64,000 nucleotides of DNA from Mycolicibacterium fluoranthenivorans (GTDB lineage Bacteria; Actinomycetota; Actinomycetes; Mycobacteriales; Mycobacteriaceae): NCBI RefSeq assembly GCF_011758805.1, contig NZ_JAANOW010000001.1, positions 868,001-932,000 of the forward strand, given 5' to 3'. Below the pieces are notes generated by a model. The model was not told the DNA's origin, made no database searches, and saw only the letters and a list, made by a program, of their open reading frames with translations. Position numbers and translations under genes: made by a program. This document shows, piece by piece, positions 23,641 through 32,460 of the stretch (position 1 is the stretch's first letter; each line of letters opens with the position of its first letter).

Positions 23641-24951
23641 ATGCGGCAACGAATTCGTTGGCTTGCTCTACACGGGGTGGTGCGCGGACTTTCCGCGGTG
23701 GCGGCGCGACGGGGCGACCCTCAGGGTCGGCTGATCGCCGACCCGCAGGCCCGCGCAGACCCGGGCGCCTTCGCCGATGAGATGCGCGCGATGGGCCCGG
23801 TCATCCGGGGCCGCGCGGTACTGCTCACCTTCGACCACGCCGTCGCGCACGAGGTGCTGCGGTCCGAGGACTGGCGGGTCAGCTCGCTGGGCAGCAACCT
23901 GCCCAAGCCGCTGCGCTGGATCGTCGAGCACACCTCCAACGACCTGCTGCACCCGATCGAGCCGCCGTCACTGCTGTCCATTGAACCGCCCGAACACACC
24001 CGGATGCGCAAGCTCGTCTCCTCGGTGTTCACCACCCGAGCCGTCGCCCGGCTGCGCGAACGCGTCCAGGAACGCGCCGATCAACTGCTCGACGAACTCG
24101 GCGGTGACACCATCGATGTCGTCGACCGGTACTGCTCACAGCTGCCCGTCGCGGTCATCGGCGACATCCTCGGGGTCCCGGAACCGGACCGCCCCAACAT
24201 TCTGCACTTCGGCGAATTGGCCGCACCCAGCTTGGACATCGGGTTGACCTGGGCGCAATCGCAGCAGGTCGACGAGGGCATCGCCGGGTTCGACAACTGG
24301 CTGGGCGGCCACCTGCGCAAGCTGCGCCGCAACCCCGGTGAGGATCTGCTGAGCCAGATCATCGCGGCCTCCGACGGCGGCGCAGCCGGTGAACCGCTGA
24401 CCGAACGCGAGCTGAAGGCACTGGCCGGGCTGGTGCTGGCCGCGGGCTTCGAGACCACGGTGAACCTCTTGGGCAACGGCATCAGGATGCTGCTGGACCA
24501 CCCCGAGCACCTGGAGACCCTGGCCGCGCGGCCCGAACTGTGGCCCACCGCCGTCGAGGAGATCCTCCGGTTGGATTCGCCGGTGCAGATGAGCGCCCGG
24601 ATCGCCAGCCGCGACGTCGATCTGGCCGGCACCGCCGTGCAGCGCGGTGAGCTGATCATCCTCCACCTGGCCGGCGCCAACCGCGACCCCGCGGTATTCG
24701 CCGATCCGCACCGCTTCGACATCGAACGCGAGAACGCCGGACGGCACCTGTCATTCTCCGCGGGCAGGCACTTCTGTCTGGGTGCGGCGCTGGCGCGGGC
24801 CGAGGGTGAGGTCGGACTGCAGACGTTCTTCGCCCGCTATCCCCACGCACGGCTGGCCGGGACCGGCGTCCGGCGGGACACCCGGGTGCTGCGCGGGTGG
24901 TCGACCCTGCCGATCGCCCTCGGCGAAGCCCGTCCCGCGCTACGGTCGTAG
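23641..24951 (+). CDS. cyp140: Cytochrome P450, CYP140 family
   Basis: 436 residues. The I-helix motif AGFETT is at 268-273, the ExxR pair is at Glu307-Arg310 (EILR), and the haem-binding loop FSAGRHFCLG is at 372-381 with Cys379 as the thiolate ligand. The N-terminus (RWLALHGVVRGL...RRGDPQGRLIADP) and internal blocks match my memory of CYP140A1 (Rv1880c) closely. It is a soluble class I enzyme needing ferredoxin and reductase, which are not encoded here. Two bases separate it from the next gene, so they form an operon. The substrate is unknown. Confidence 0.92.
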   Translation: MRQRIRWLALHGVVRGLSAVAARRGDPQGRLIADPQARADPGAFADEMRAMGPVIRGRAVLLTFDHAVAHEVLRSEDWRVSSLGSNLPKPLRWIVEHTSNDLLHPIEPPSLLSIEPPEHTRMRKLVSSVFTTRAVARLRERVQERADQLLDELGGDTIDVVDRYCSQLPVAVIGDILGVPEPDRPNILHFGELAAPSLDIGLTWAQSQQVDEGIAGFDNWLGGHLRKLRRNPGEDLLSQIIAASDGGAAGEPLTERELKALAGLVLAAGFETTVNLLGNGIRMLLDHPEHLETLAARPELWPTAVEEILRLDSPVQMSARIASRDVDLAGTAVQRGELIILHLAGANRDPAVFADPHRFDIERENAGRHLSFSAGRHFCLGAALARAEGEVGLQTFFARYPHARLAGTGVRRDTRVLRGWSTLPIALGEARPALRS

Positions 24952-24953
24952 GT

Positions 24954-25679
24954 GTGGACTTCCGGGCGGTGCTGCTCGAGCAGACCGAACTCTTCGGCGA
25001 GGTGATCCGCCAGGCGGATCCCTCGACACCCGTCGGCACCTGTCCGGGCTGGACGCTGAACAAGTTGTTCCGCCATGTGGGTCGCGGAAACCGTTGGTGC
25101 GCAACGATCATCAGCGAACGGTTGACCGAACCGCCCGATCCGCGCGACGTTCCGAACGGTAAACCCCCCGAGGATGTTGACGCCGCCATCGACTGGTTGA
25201 ACGCCGGCGCCCAGCTGGTCCTCGATGCCGTGGACCACGTAGGTTCGCAGAAGGTGTGGACGTTCCTGGGGCCGCGCCCGGCCGGCTGGTGGGTGCGCCG
25301 TCGCGTGCACGAGCAGACCGTGCACCGCGCCGATGCGGACCTCGCCGTCGGCGCGGAATTCACCCTGCCCGTCGGACTGGCCGCGGACGGCGTGAGCGAG
25401 TGGATCGAGCTGAGCACGGCACGCGGACACGGGCTCGCCCCGGGGCAGCGACTACACCTGCACGCCACCGACGACGGGCTGGGCCCGACGGGGGAGTGGC
25501 TGGTGGTCAACGACGAAGACGGCCTGGCCTGGTCGCATGCCCACGCCAAAGGTGATGCCGCCGTGCGGGGTCCCGCACTGAACCTGCTGCTGGCCATCAC
25601 CCGCCGCCGCACCGACGGTGTCGAAGTCCTCGGTGACATCGCCGTATGGGATGACTGGCTGGCCAACACGCCGTTCTAG
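24954..25679 (+). CDS. Maleylpyruvate isomerase family mycothiol-dependent enzyme
   Basis: 241 residues from GTG 24954, two bases after the P450 stop. The N-terminal DinB-like helical bundle carries TCPGWTLNKLFRHVGRGNRW with the metal-site His. Later His residues (RRRVHEQTVHRADADLAVG) complete a probable Zn site, and a smaller beta-rich C-terminal domain follows. The family catalyses mycothiol-dependent isomerisation or conjugation in actinobacteria. Location behind a P450 suggests handling of reactive oxidation products, but the substrate is not known. Confidence 0.8.
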   Translation: MDFRAVLLEQTELFGEVIRQADPSTPVGTCPGWTLNKLFRHVGRGNRWCATIISERLTEPPDPRDVPNGKPPEDVDAAIDWLNAGAQLVLDAVDHVGSQKVWTFLGPRPAGWWVRRRVHEQTVHRADADLAVGAEFTLPVGLAADGVSEWIELSTARGHGLAPGQRLHLHATDDGLGPTGEWLVVNDEDGLAWSHAHAKGDAAVRGPALNLLLAITRRRTDGVEVLGDIAVWDDWLANTPF

Positions 25680-25688
25680 AGTTGGCGC

Positions 25689-26057
25689 ATGAGTACTTCC
25701 GAGATCGCGACCGTCCTCGCCTGGCATGACGCCCTGAACGCCCGGGATTTCGACACGCTGGATCAGTTGTGCAGCGATGACATCGAGTTCGGCGATGCCG
25801 GTGGCGCCGCGCAGGGACGCACCGCGTTACGGGACTGGGCGCAGACTCTGGGCGATACGGTGACCGTCGGCCGGCTGTATGTGCACGACGGCGTGGTGGT
25901 GGCCGAGCAGACCGTCACCGGCGATGACGGCGCGGACGCCGACACCTTCGGCTCGGCCTTCCGGGTGGTACACGATCACGTCACGTCGGTGTTCCGGCAT
26001 GACAGCCTGGACGCGGCGCTGGCGGCGACGGAACTCTCCGACGACGATCTGGTCTAG
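25689..26057 (+). CDS. SnoaL/NTF2-like domain protein
   Basis: 122 residues with the cone-shaped NTF2 fold pattern: LAWHDALNARDFDTLDQLCSDDIEFGD, then AQGRTALRDWAQ and beta strands up to FRVVHDHVTSVFRHD. Family members range from polyketide cyclases and limonene-epoxide hydrolases to structural proteins, so no reaction can be assigned. It is nine bases downstream of the mycothiol-dependent enzyme, probably the third gene of the P450 operon. Its end overlaps the convergent YibE/F gene by four bases. Confidence 0.75.
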   Translation: MSTSEIATVLAWHDALNARDFDTLDQLCSDDIEFGDAGGAAQGRTALRDWAQTLGDTVTVGRLYVHDGVVVAEQTVTGDDGADADTFGSAFRVVHDHVTSVFRHDSLDAALAATELSDDDLV

Positions 26058-27295
26058 CCGCTCGGCTTCTGGTGCGTCGGTCCGGGCGTCGCCAGCACCG
26101 CCGCGATGCCCGTCGTCAACGGCACCGACAGCGCCAGCGCGATCCCACCCACCGCGGACCGGGCGATCTCGATGGCCACGCTCTCACTGGTCAGCACGTC
26201 GCCCAGCGAACGGTTGGCCACGCTGAACAGCAGCAGCAGGGGCAACGCGCTGCCGGCGTAGGCCAGCACCAGGGTGTAGACGGTGCTGGCGATGTGATCG
26301 CGGCCCACCCGCATGGCGCCGGTGAAGATAGCCCGCCGTGAGGTCGCGTGCTCGGCCAGTTCGAAGGCCGTCGACGCCTGGGTGACGGTGACGTCATTGA
26401 GCACACCGAGGGAACCGATGACGAACCCGGCGAGCAGCAGGCCGGTGATCGACACATGTCCCAGATACGCCGCGACCTCGTTGTTCTGGTCCTCCGAGAG
26501 CCCGGTCAACTGGGCCAGTTCGATTGCACCCCAAGACAACACAGCGGCCACGAGGAGTGCGGTCAAGGTCCCCAGCAGGGCCGCGCTGGTACGCAGGCTG
26601 ACGCCGTGGGCCAGATAGATGACCGCGTACAGGATGGCCGAGGACGCGACCAGGGCGACCGGAACGGCCGAGGCCCCGTCGCGCAGGGCCGGCAGCAGGA
26701 ACACCACCAGCACGGCGAACGCGACCACGATGCCGATCAGTGCCCGCAGGCCGCGCCAGCGCGCCACCGCGACGACCACGATGGCGAACGCCGCGGCCAG
26801 GCCGATCAGCGCCCAGGTCCGCTCGAAGTCGAAGAAGGCATAGGTGGTGGCGCCGGCGTCGTCGACCTGGCGGCTCAGCCGTACGTGATCGCCCGCGGCC
26901 AGCTGCGGCTGGCCCGGACCGGGGCTGAACTCCAGCAGGGTGTCGGCACCGGCATTGGGTCCGGACTCGATGGACACCAGCGAGTGCACGCACCGGCCGC
27001 CGCCGTCGGGGGCCTCCTGCGGGGTGCCGGTGAGCACGGCGCCGGTGGACGGGCTGCCGCAGTTGGCCATCTGCGTGGACAGCACGCGGCCGGCTTCGGT
27101 GGTGACCGCGCCGCCGGTCGAGTTCTGGAATGGCAGCGGGATATCGACCCGCTGCTGGGTCGGCCACAGCCACACCGCGCCGATGGCGGTCGCGATACCG
27201 ATGGCCACCAGCAGGCCGACCACGATCCGGGCGGCCAGCGGCCCCAGGGGGGAGGGGCCGTCCAGTGAGTGCGAATGCCCGTGCGAGTGCGTCAC
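26054..27295 (-). CDS. YibE/F family integral membrane protein
   Basis: 413 residues. A His-rich start (THSHGHSHSL) precedes a first transmembrane helix. A periplasmic beta domain (residues about 55-150) follows, then seven or more helices with the YibE/F blocks GLRALIGIVVAFAVLVVFLLPAL, THxVS-like ITGLLLAGFVIGSLGVLNDVTVTQAS and GAMRVGRDHIASTVYTLVLAYAGSALPLLL. Proteins of this family are proposed transporters with unknown substrate. The His-rich tail could bind metal. It is a single gene, convergent with the SnoaL-like gene. Confidence 0.85.
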   Translation of the reverse strand: MTHSHGHSHSLDGPSPLGPLAARIVVGLLVAIGIATAIGAVWLWPTQQRVDIPLPFQNSTGGAVTTEAGRVLSTQMANCGSPSTGAVLTGTPQEAPDGGGRCVHSLVSIESGPNAGADTLLEFSPGPGQPQLAAGDHVRLSRQVDDAGATTYAFFDFERTWALIGLAAAFAIVVVAVARWRGLRALIGIVVAFAVLVVFLLPALRDGASAVPVALVASSAILYAVIYLAHGVSLRTSAALLGTLTALLVAAVLSWGAIELAQLTGLSEDQNNEVAAYLGHVSITGLLLAGFVIGSLGVLNDVTVTQASTAFELAEHATSRRAIFTGAMRVGRDHIASTVYTLVLAYAGSALPLLLLFSVANRSLGDVLTSESVAIEIARSAVGGIALALSVPLTTGIAAVLATPGPTHQKPSG

Positions 27296-27326
27296 CCGCC
27301 CAAGGGTAGGCGGTCCGGCTGAGCCG

Positions 27327-28592
27327 CTACTGGCGGTAGCTCACCAGGAAGTTACCCAGCCGCTCGATGGCCTTGGACAGGTCGCGGGCCCAGGGCAGTG
27401 TGACGATGCGCAGGTGATCCGGTGTGGGCCAGTTGAATCCGGTGCCCTGGGTGATCAGGATCTTCTCCTGCAGCAGCAGGTCCAAGACCAGCTGCTCGTC
27501 GTCGTGGATGTCGTAGACCTCGGGATCCAGCCGCGGGAACGCGTAGAGGGCGCCCTGGGGTTTGACGCAGGACACCCCGGGGATCTCGTTGAGCTTGGTC
27601 CATGCGACGTCGCGCTGTTCCAGCAGGCGTCCGCCCGGCAGCACCAGGTCGTCGATGCTCTGGTGTCCGCCGAGGGCAACCTGAATGGCATGCTGCGCAG
27701 GCACATTCGGGCACAGGCGCATATTGGCCAGCAGGCTGATGCCCTCGATGAAGCTGGTGGCGTGTTCCTTGGGGCCGGTGATGACGAGCCAGCCCGACCG
27801 GTAACCGGCGACCCGGTAGGCCTTGGACAGCCCGTTGAACGTCAAGCACAGCAGGTCGGGCGCCACGGACGCCATCGCGATGTGCTTGGCGTCGTCGTAG
27901 AGGATCTTGTCGTAGATCTCGTCGGCCAGCAGCAGCAACTGGTGCTTGCGGGCGAGATCGGCGATCTGCGTGAGGGTTTCGCGGGTATACACCGCGCCGG
28001 TCGGGTTGTTCGGGTTGATCACCACGATCGCCTTGGTGCGGTCGGTGATCTTGGATTCCAGATCGGCGATATCGGGATTCCAGCCCTGCGTCTCGTCGCA
28101 CAGGTAGTGCACCGGGGTACCGCCGGCCAGTGAGGTGGACGCCGTCCACAGCGGGTAGTCCGGCGCGGGGATGAGCACCTGATCGCCGTTGTCCAGCAGG
28201 GCCTGCAGCGTCATGGTGATGAGCTCGGAGACACCATTGCCCAGGAAGACGTCATCGACGTCGAACTTCGGGAAGCCGTCGACCAGTTCGTAGCGGGTGA
28301 ACACCGCGCGCCGCGCACTGGGGATGCCCTTGGAGTCGGAGTAACCCTGCGCATTCGGCAGGGCCTGGATCATGTCACGCATGATCACATCGGGTGCCTC
28401 GAAACCGAACGGGGCCGGGTTGCCGATGTTGAGCTTGAGGATGCGGTGGCCTTCGGCCTCCAGTCGTGAGGCGTGTTCGTGGATCGGCCCGCGGATCTCG
28501 TAGAGAACGTCCTGCAGTTTGGTGGACTGCGCGAACGTCCGCGGCCGCGGATGCTGGCCGGTGTTCTGCCACGACAGCTGATTGGTGCTCAC
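27327..28592 (-). CDS. aspC: PLP-dependent aminotransferase (AlaA/AspC type)
   Basis: 421 residues from GTG 28592, supported by GGGAGA 9 bases upstream. Fold-type I class I aminotransferase features: LNIGNPAPFGFEAP, NGVSELITM, APDYPLWTA, INPNNPTGAVY, ADEIYDKILYD, and the PLP lysine in FNGLSKAYRVAGYR, followed by RSGWLV. It is the counterpart of Rv0337c beside the Rv0338c-type gene. The enzyme transfers amino groups between alanine or aspartate and 2-oxoglutarate; closely related E. coli AlaA makes alanine. Confidence 0.9.
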   Translation of the reverse strand: MSTNQLSWQNTGQHPRPRTFAQSTKLQDVLYEIRGPIHEHASRLEAEGHRILKLNIGNPAPFGFEAPDVIMRDMIQALPNAQGYSDSKGIPSARRAVFTRYELVDGFPKFDVDDVFLGNGVSELITMTLQALLDNGDQVLIPAPDYPLWTASTSLAGGTPVHYLCDETQGWNPDIADLESKITDRTKAIVVINPNNPTGAVYTRETLTQIADLARKHQLLLLADEIYDKILYDDAKHIAMASVAPDLLCLTFNGLSKAYRVAGYRSGWLVITGPKEHATSFIEGISLLANMRLCPNVPAQHAIQVALGGHQSIDDLVLPGGRLLEQRDVAWTKLNEIPGVSCVKPQGALYAFPRLDPEVYDIHDDEQLVLDLLLQEKILITQGTGFNWPTPDHLRIVTLPWARDLSKAIERLGNFLVSYRQ

Positions 28593-28699
28593 GCGGCTAA
28601 TTCTCCCACGGGCCCGCAAACCGATTTTCCGGACAAGGTTGCAATTTGACGTCGGGGTCGAAGTTTTCTGCGTGATCGGTGTTAAGTTCCTGAACCACT

Positions 28700-29110
28700 A
28701 TGACGTCGATGACACGTTTGATGGGCACGGCATTCGGGATCACCGCTGCCGCTGCGCTCGCATTTGCTGCGTCGGCGCAGGCCGACCCGCTCCTGCTCAA
28801 CGGGACTTACGCGGGCGGCGACGCCGAGAATGTCTGGACCATCGCCAGCACCTGCGGTGTGATCGGCTGTACCGGCTCGGTCGCGAGCAACCAGGGCTGG
28901 ACCAGCCCCATGACCTTGACGGACGGCCGCTGGAATTTCTCGGTCACCAAGCCTGACGGCTTCATTTGCGATGACGGTAGTTACCAGCCGGCCGTCATTT
29001 CGATATCGGTCGATCCGGCAACACTGGGCGGGGTGGTTTCCGCCGACTCGAATGGCGCCTGCCCGGGCGGCATTCTGAGCCAGACGCCATTCCAATTACG
29101 TCAGGTCTGA
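28700..29110 (+). CDS. Small secreted protein with paired cysteines
   Basis: 136 residues from ATG 28700 (an in-frame ATG at 28709 is possible). A signal peptide (FGITAAAALAFAASAQA) ends near residue 28. The mature domain is beta-rich with TYAGGDAENVWTIASTCGVIGCTGSVAS and two more Cys later (FICDDG, GACPGG), suggesting two disulfides. It resembles the many small mycobacterial exported proteins of unknown function. A 53-bp palindrome follows the stop codon. Confidence 0.75.
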   Translation: MTSMTRLMGTAFGITAAAALAFAASAQADPLLLNGTYAGGDAENVWTIASTCGVIGCTGSVASNQGWTSPMTLTDGRWNFSVTKPDGFICDDGSYQPAVISISVDPATLGGVVSADSNGACPGGILSQTPFQLRQV

Positions 29111-29111
29111 C

Positions 29112-29164
29112 GCGATTTGTGCACGTTTAGCGGCGGTAACCGCCGCTAAACGTGCACAAATCGC
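29112..29164. repeat. 53-bp perfect palindrome (25-bp arms, 3-base loop)
   Basis: Arms 29112-29136 and 29140-29164 are exactly complementary around the loop TAA. It fills the gap between two convergent genes. It may terminate both transcripts, but perfect arms of this length with no T-run are more typical of a dispersed intergenic palindromic repeat. Copies elsewhere in the genome would have to be looked for. Confidence 0.9.
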
Positions 29165-29171
29165 TTGAGAT

Positions 29172-32100
29172 TTAGCGCTTCCCGGGGCGGCGCGCGCCCT
29201 TGGCGATGCCGAGGCCCTTCACCGGGGCCTCGTCGCCCACCACGCGGTCGTCGTCGCCGGTCGCACCATTGGACGACGGGGCCGCGGGGGCTTCGGCGAC
29301 TGGCTCGGGCTCTGCCGCCGCAGCGGGCGCGGCCGGAGCAGCGGCCGGAGCTGCCTTCTTGGCACCGGGACGGCGGGCGCCGGCAGCGATACCGAGACCG
29401 ACGACCGGGGGCTCCGGCGTTGCCGGCTCGGCGGGCGCCGCCGGGGCTTCGGCCACGGGCTCAGGTGCCGCGGCCGGTGCGGCCGCAGGTGCCGCCTTCT
29501 TGGCACCGGGTCGCTTGGCCCCACCCGCGATACCCAGACCCTTCACCGGGGCAGCGGGAGCTGCGGCTTCGGCAGCGGGTGCCTCGGCGGACGGGGCGGC
29601 AGCAGCGGGAGCGGCCTTCTTGGCGCCGGGACGTTTGGCCCCACCCGCGATACCCAGACCCTTGACCGGTGCGGCGGGTGCCGCCTCGGCAGCGGGCGCA
29701 GCGGCAGCGGCAGCCGGAGCGGCCTTCTTCGCACCGGGACGTTTGGCCCCACCGGCCATACCCAGCCCGGTGACCGGCTTGACGTCGGCGGCCGCGGTCG
29801 ATGCGGATGCGGTGGCGGCTTCTGGCTCGGCCTGTTCCACCGCGGGAGCAGCGGCTGCGGCGGTGGCTTCGGCCTTCGCCTCGGCCTCGGCTCGTGCCTC
29901 GGCGCGGGCGGCGGACGCCGCGGCGGCCGTGCCCTTCTCGGGCAGCGTGTAGATGCTGGTGTCCAACGAGTTCAGCAGCAGCTGAGCGACGTCGAGCACC
30001 TCGACCTTTTCGATGTCCCGGGACGCGGCGACGTCGTCGACACCGTCGGTCATCATCACGCGGCAGAACGGGCAACCGGTGGCGATCGCCGAGGCGCCGG
30101 TGTCGATGGCTTCCTCGGTGCGCTCGGTGTTCACGCGCTTGCCGATGTGCTCTTCCATCCACATCCGGGCACCACCGGCACCACAGCACAGGCCACGATC
30201 GGCGTGCCGGGGCATCTCGGTGAGCTTCGCGCCGGCGGCACCGACCAGCTCACGCGGTGCCTCGTACTCCTTGTTGTGCCGACCCAGGAAGCACGGGTCG
30301 TGGTAGGTGACCTCTTGGTCGACCGAGGTCACCGGGATCAGCTTCTTGTCCCGGACCAGGCGGTTGAGCAGCTGGGTGTGGTGCACGACGGTGTAGTCGG
30401 AACCGAGCTGCGGGTACTCGCGGTTGATCGTGTTGTAGCAGTGCGGGCAGGTCACCACGACCTTGCGCTTGGCCGTCTCGACACCCTCGAACAGCTCGTT
30501 GATGGTCTCGACGTTCTGCGCCGCGAGCTGCTGGAACAGGAATTCGTTACCGGCGCGCCGTGCCGAGTCGCCGGTGCAGGTCTCGCCGGTGCCGAGCACC
30601 AGGTACTTGACGCCCGCGGTGGCGAGCAGTTCGGCGACGGCCTTGGTGGTCTTCTTCGCGCGGTCCTCGTAGGCGCCGGCGCAGCCGACCCAGAACAGGT
30701 ACTCGAAGCCCTCGAAGGAGTCCACGTCCTGGCCGTAGACGGGGACGTCGAAGTCGACCTCGTCGATCCAGTTGGTGCGGTCCTTGGCGTTCTGGCCCCA
30801 GGGGTTGCCCTTGTTCTCCAGGTTCTTGAACAGCACGCCGAGCTCACCGGGGAACTCCGACTCGACCATCACCTGGTAGCGGCGCATATCGACGATGTGG
30901 TCGATGTGCTCGATATCGACCGGGCACTGCTCGACGCAGGCACCGCAGTTGGTGCAGGACCACAGCACGTCGGGATCGATGACACCGCCCTGTTCGGCGG
31001 TGCCGACCAGCGGGCGCAGTGCCTGCTCGGGGCCGTGGCCCTCGATGCGTGCGAAGCCGTCCTCGGGCACACCGTGCCCGTGCAGACTGTCGCCCAGCGC
31101 GGCGAAATCGACCGAACCCGCCTCGGGCATCGGCTTGCCTTCGATCAGGTAGGGCGCCTTGGCGAACATGTGGTCGCGCAGGTTCATGATCACGAGCTTG
31201 GGCGACAGCGGTTTACCGGTGTTCCAGGCCGGGCACTGGGACTGGCAGCGGCCGCACTCGGTACAGGTGGTGAAGTCGAGGTAGCCCTTCCAGGTGAAGT
31301 CCTCGATCTTGCCGCGACCGAACACGGCGTCCTCGGCGGGATCGTCGAAGTCGATCAATTCGCCCTTGTGCTCCATGGGCAGCAGCGGACCCAGACCGTC
31401 GGGCAGGCGCTTGAAGGTGACGTTGATCGGGGCCAGGCCGATGTGCAGGTGCTTGGAGTGCAGCACGATCAGCAGGAACACCAGCATGACGCCGATATGG
31501 CCCATCAGTGCGATGGTCTCGATCCAGGCGTTCGCGGTGTGTCCCAGCGGGGCCAGCAGCGCCGCCATGCCGTCGGAGAAGAACGCGCCGAACTGGTACG
31601 GGAAGTCCTCGCCGAGCACGTTGACCGCGGCACCGCGGAAGATGGCGTAGGTCAGGATGACCAGGAAGATCATGAAGAGGATCTCCCACGCACCACCGGT
31701 GTGCGAGCCGTAGAAGCGGGATTCGCGACCGAGCTTCTTGGGTTCGCGGGTCACCCGGATGATGGCGAAGACGATGATGCCGGCCAGCACGGCGAGGGCG
31801 AAGAAGTCCTGCAGGAAGCCCAGCACCGCCCAGCGGCCGACGATCGGGATGTGGAATTCGGGGTCGAACAGGACGCCGTAGGCCTCGAGGTACACCGAGG
31901 CGAGGACGAAGAAGCCCCACATGGTGAAGAAGTGCGCGATACCGGGGATCGACCACTTCAGCAGCTTCGACTGGGCGAAGACTTCCTTGTTCTGGTTGAG
32001 GAAGCGCTGGACCAGATGGTCTTTGCGGCCGCGCTCGTCGCCGACCTTCTGGCCCGAGCTGATCAGTTTCGTCAGCCACAGCACGCGCTTGGCGGCGAAC

Positions 32101-32177
32101 ACCAAGACGATCGCGGTCATCAACAAACCAAGGATCAACCGCCCTGTCGTGAGCATGTGCTCCAGGCTGTCTTCCAC
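29172..32177 (-). CDS. Large membrane-bound Fe-S reductase (Rv0338c/HdrD-GlpC type)
   Basis: 1001 residues from GTG 32177, chosen for GGGAGG 6 bases upstream; a GTG at 32207 lacks an SD. About six N-terminal helices resemble a NarI-like haem-binding membrane part (to about 270). Two [4Fe-4S] motifs follow (CTECGRCQSQCP and CTNCGACVEQCP). CCG-type cysteine domains come next (VGCAGAYE, CPHCYNT, DPCFLGRHN, LCCGAGGARMWMEE, CPFCRVM). The last 250 residues are Ala/Pro-rich with five copies of a [VK]xGLGxAxGAxRPG element. It probably moves electrons between a quinone and a cytoplasmic thiol, disulfide or hydroxy-acid donor. The tandem palindromes at 32195-32239 lie in its promoter. Confidence 0.88.
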   Translation of the reverse strand: MEDSLEHMLTTGRLILGLLMTAIVLVFAAKRVLWLTKLISSGQKVGDERGRKDHLVQRFLNQNKEVFAQSKLLKWSIPGIAHFFTMWGFFVLASVYLEAYGVLFDPEFHIPIVGRWAVLGFLQDFFALAVLAGIIVFAIIRVTREPKKLGRESRFYGSHTGGAWEILFMIFLVILTYAIFRGAAVNVLGEDFPYQFGAFFSDGMAALLAPLGHTANAWIETIALMGHIGVMLVFLLIVLHSKHLHIGLAPINVTFKRLPDGLGPLLPMEHKGELIDFDDPAEDAVFGRGKIEDFTWKGYLDFTTCTECGRCQSQCPAWNTGKPLSPKLVIMNLRDHMFAKAPYLIEGKPMPEAGSVDFAALGDSLHGHGVPEDGFARIEGHGPEQALRPLVGTAEQGGVIDPDVLWSCTNCGACVEQCPVDIEHIDHIVDMRRYQVMVESEFPGELGVLFKNLENKGNPWGQNAKDRTNWIDEVDFDVPVYGQDVDSFEGFEYLFWVGCAGAYEDRAKKTTKAVAELLATAGVKYLVLGTGETCTGDSARRAGNEFLFQQLAAQNVETINELFEGVETAKRKVVVTCPHCYNTINREYPQLGSDYTVVHHTQLLNRLVRDKKLIPVTSVDQEVTYHDPCFLGRHNKEYEAPRELVGAAGAKLTEMPRHADRGLCCGAGGARMWMEEHIGKRVNTERTEEAIDTGASAIATGCPFCRVMMTDGVDDVAASRDIEKVEVLDVAQLLLNSLDTSIYTLPEKGTAAAASAARAEARAEAEAKAEATAAAAAPAVEQAEPEAATASASTAAADVKPVTGLGMAGGAKRPGAKKAAPAAAAAAPAAEAAPAAPVKGLGIAGGAKRPGAKKAAPAAAAPSAEAPAAEAAAPAAPVKGLGIAGGAKRPGAKKAAPAAAPAAAPEPVAEAPAAPAEPATPEPPVVGLGIAAGARRPGAKKAAPAAAPAAPAAAAEPEPVAEAPAAPSSNGATGDDDRVVGDEAPVKGLGIAKGARRPGKR

Positions 32178-32194
32178 CGCGGGCCTCCCGTAAT

Positions 32195-32239
32195 TTAAGT
32201 TACTCACTGGTAACTTAAGGTGTGTTACTCGCCAGTAAC
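32195..32239. promoter_or_regulatory. Two tandem GTTAC-type palindromic operators
   Basis: TTAAGTTAC and GTAACTTAA (32195-32218, 6-base spacer) and GTTACT and AGTAAC (32224-32239, 4-base spacer) are two perfect inverted repeats sharing the half-site GTTACT/AGTAAC or GTTAC/GTAAC. They lie 18-62 bases upstream of the Fe-S reductase start. The pattern suits a TetR- or GntR-type regulator bound to both sites. The regulator is not identifiable here. Confidence 0.65.
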
Positions 32240-32335
32240 TTAGGCTAGATGCCTGCTCATAGTTACATCCGGCTGGGAAGCGCCGCTAGCAAGGCTGACC
32301 TAACTCACTCTTTGTCACCCGGCGGAGCTCCGTGA

Positions 32336-32368
32336 CCGGTACCGGCGACCTGGGTCCGCCGGTACCGG
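32336..32368 (-). terminator. 12-bp perfect hairpin downstream of the LuxR-type regulator
   Basis: Arms 32336-32347 and 32357-32368 (core CCGGTACCGG) pair perfectly around a 9-base loop. It lies about 90 bases past the stop of the LuxR-type gene on the minus strand, with a short T-run before the stem rather than after it. A terminator role is likely but not certain. Confidence 0.45.
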
Positions 32369-32460
32369 AAAAGTGTTGGTGACACTGGCCGATGGCTGTG
32401 TAAAGGCGCCGCCCTCGGTATCCGGCAAACGCCAGATGTGGTGGTCACCACAGTTACGTC

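Noticed and set aside
30147..32198. 683-codon open frame on the plus strand opposite the Fe-S reductase
   Set aside because: It is antisense to a gene with clear cluster-binding motifs; long antisense frames are normal in GC-rich DNA, and its translation is an unstructured Gly/Val/Asp/His-rich sequence.
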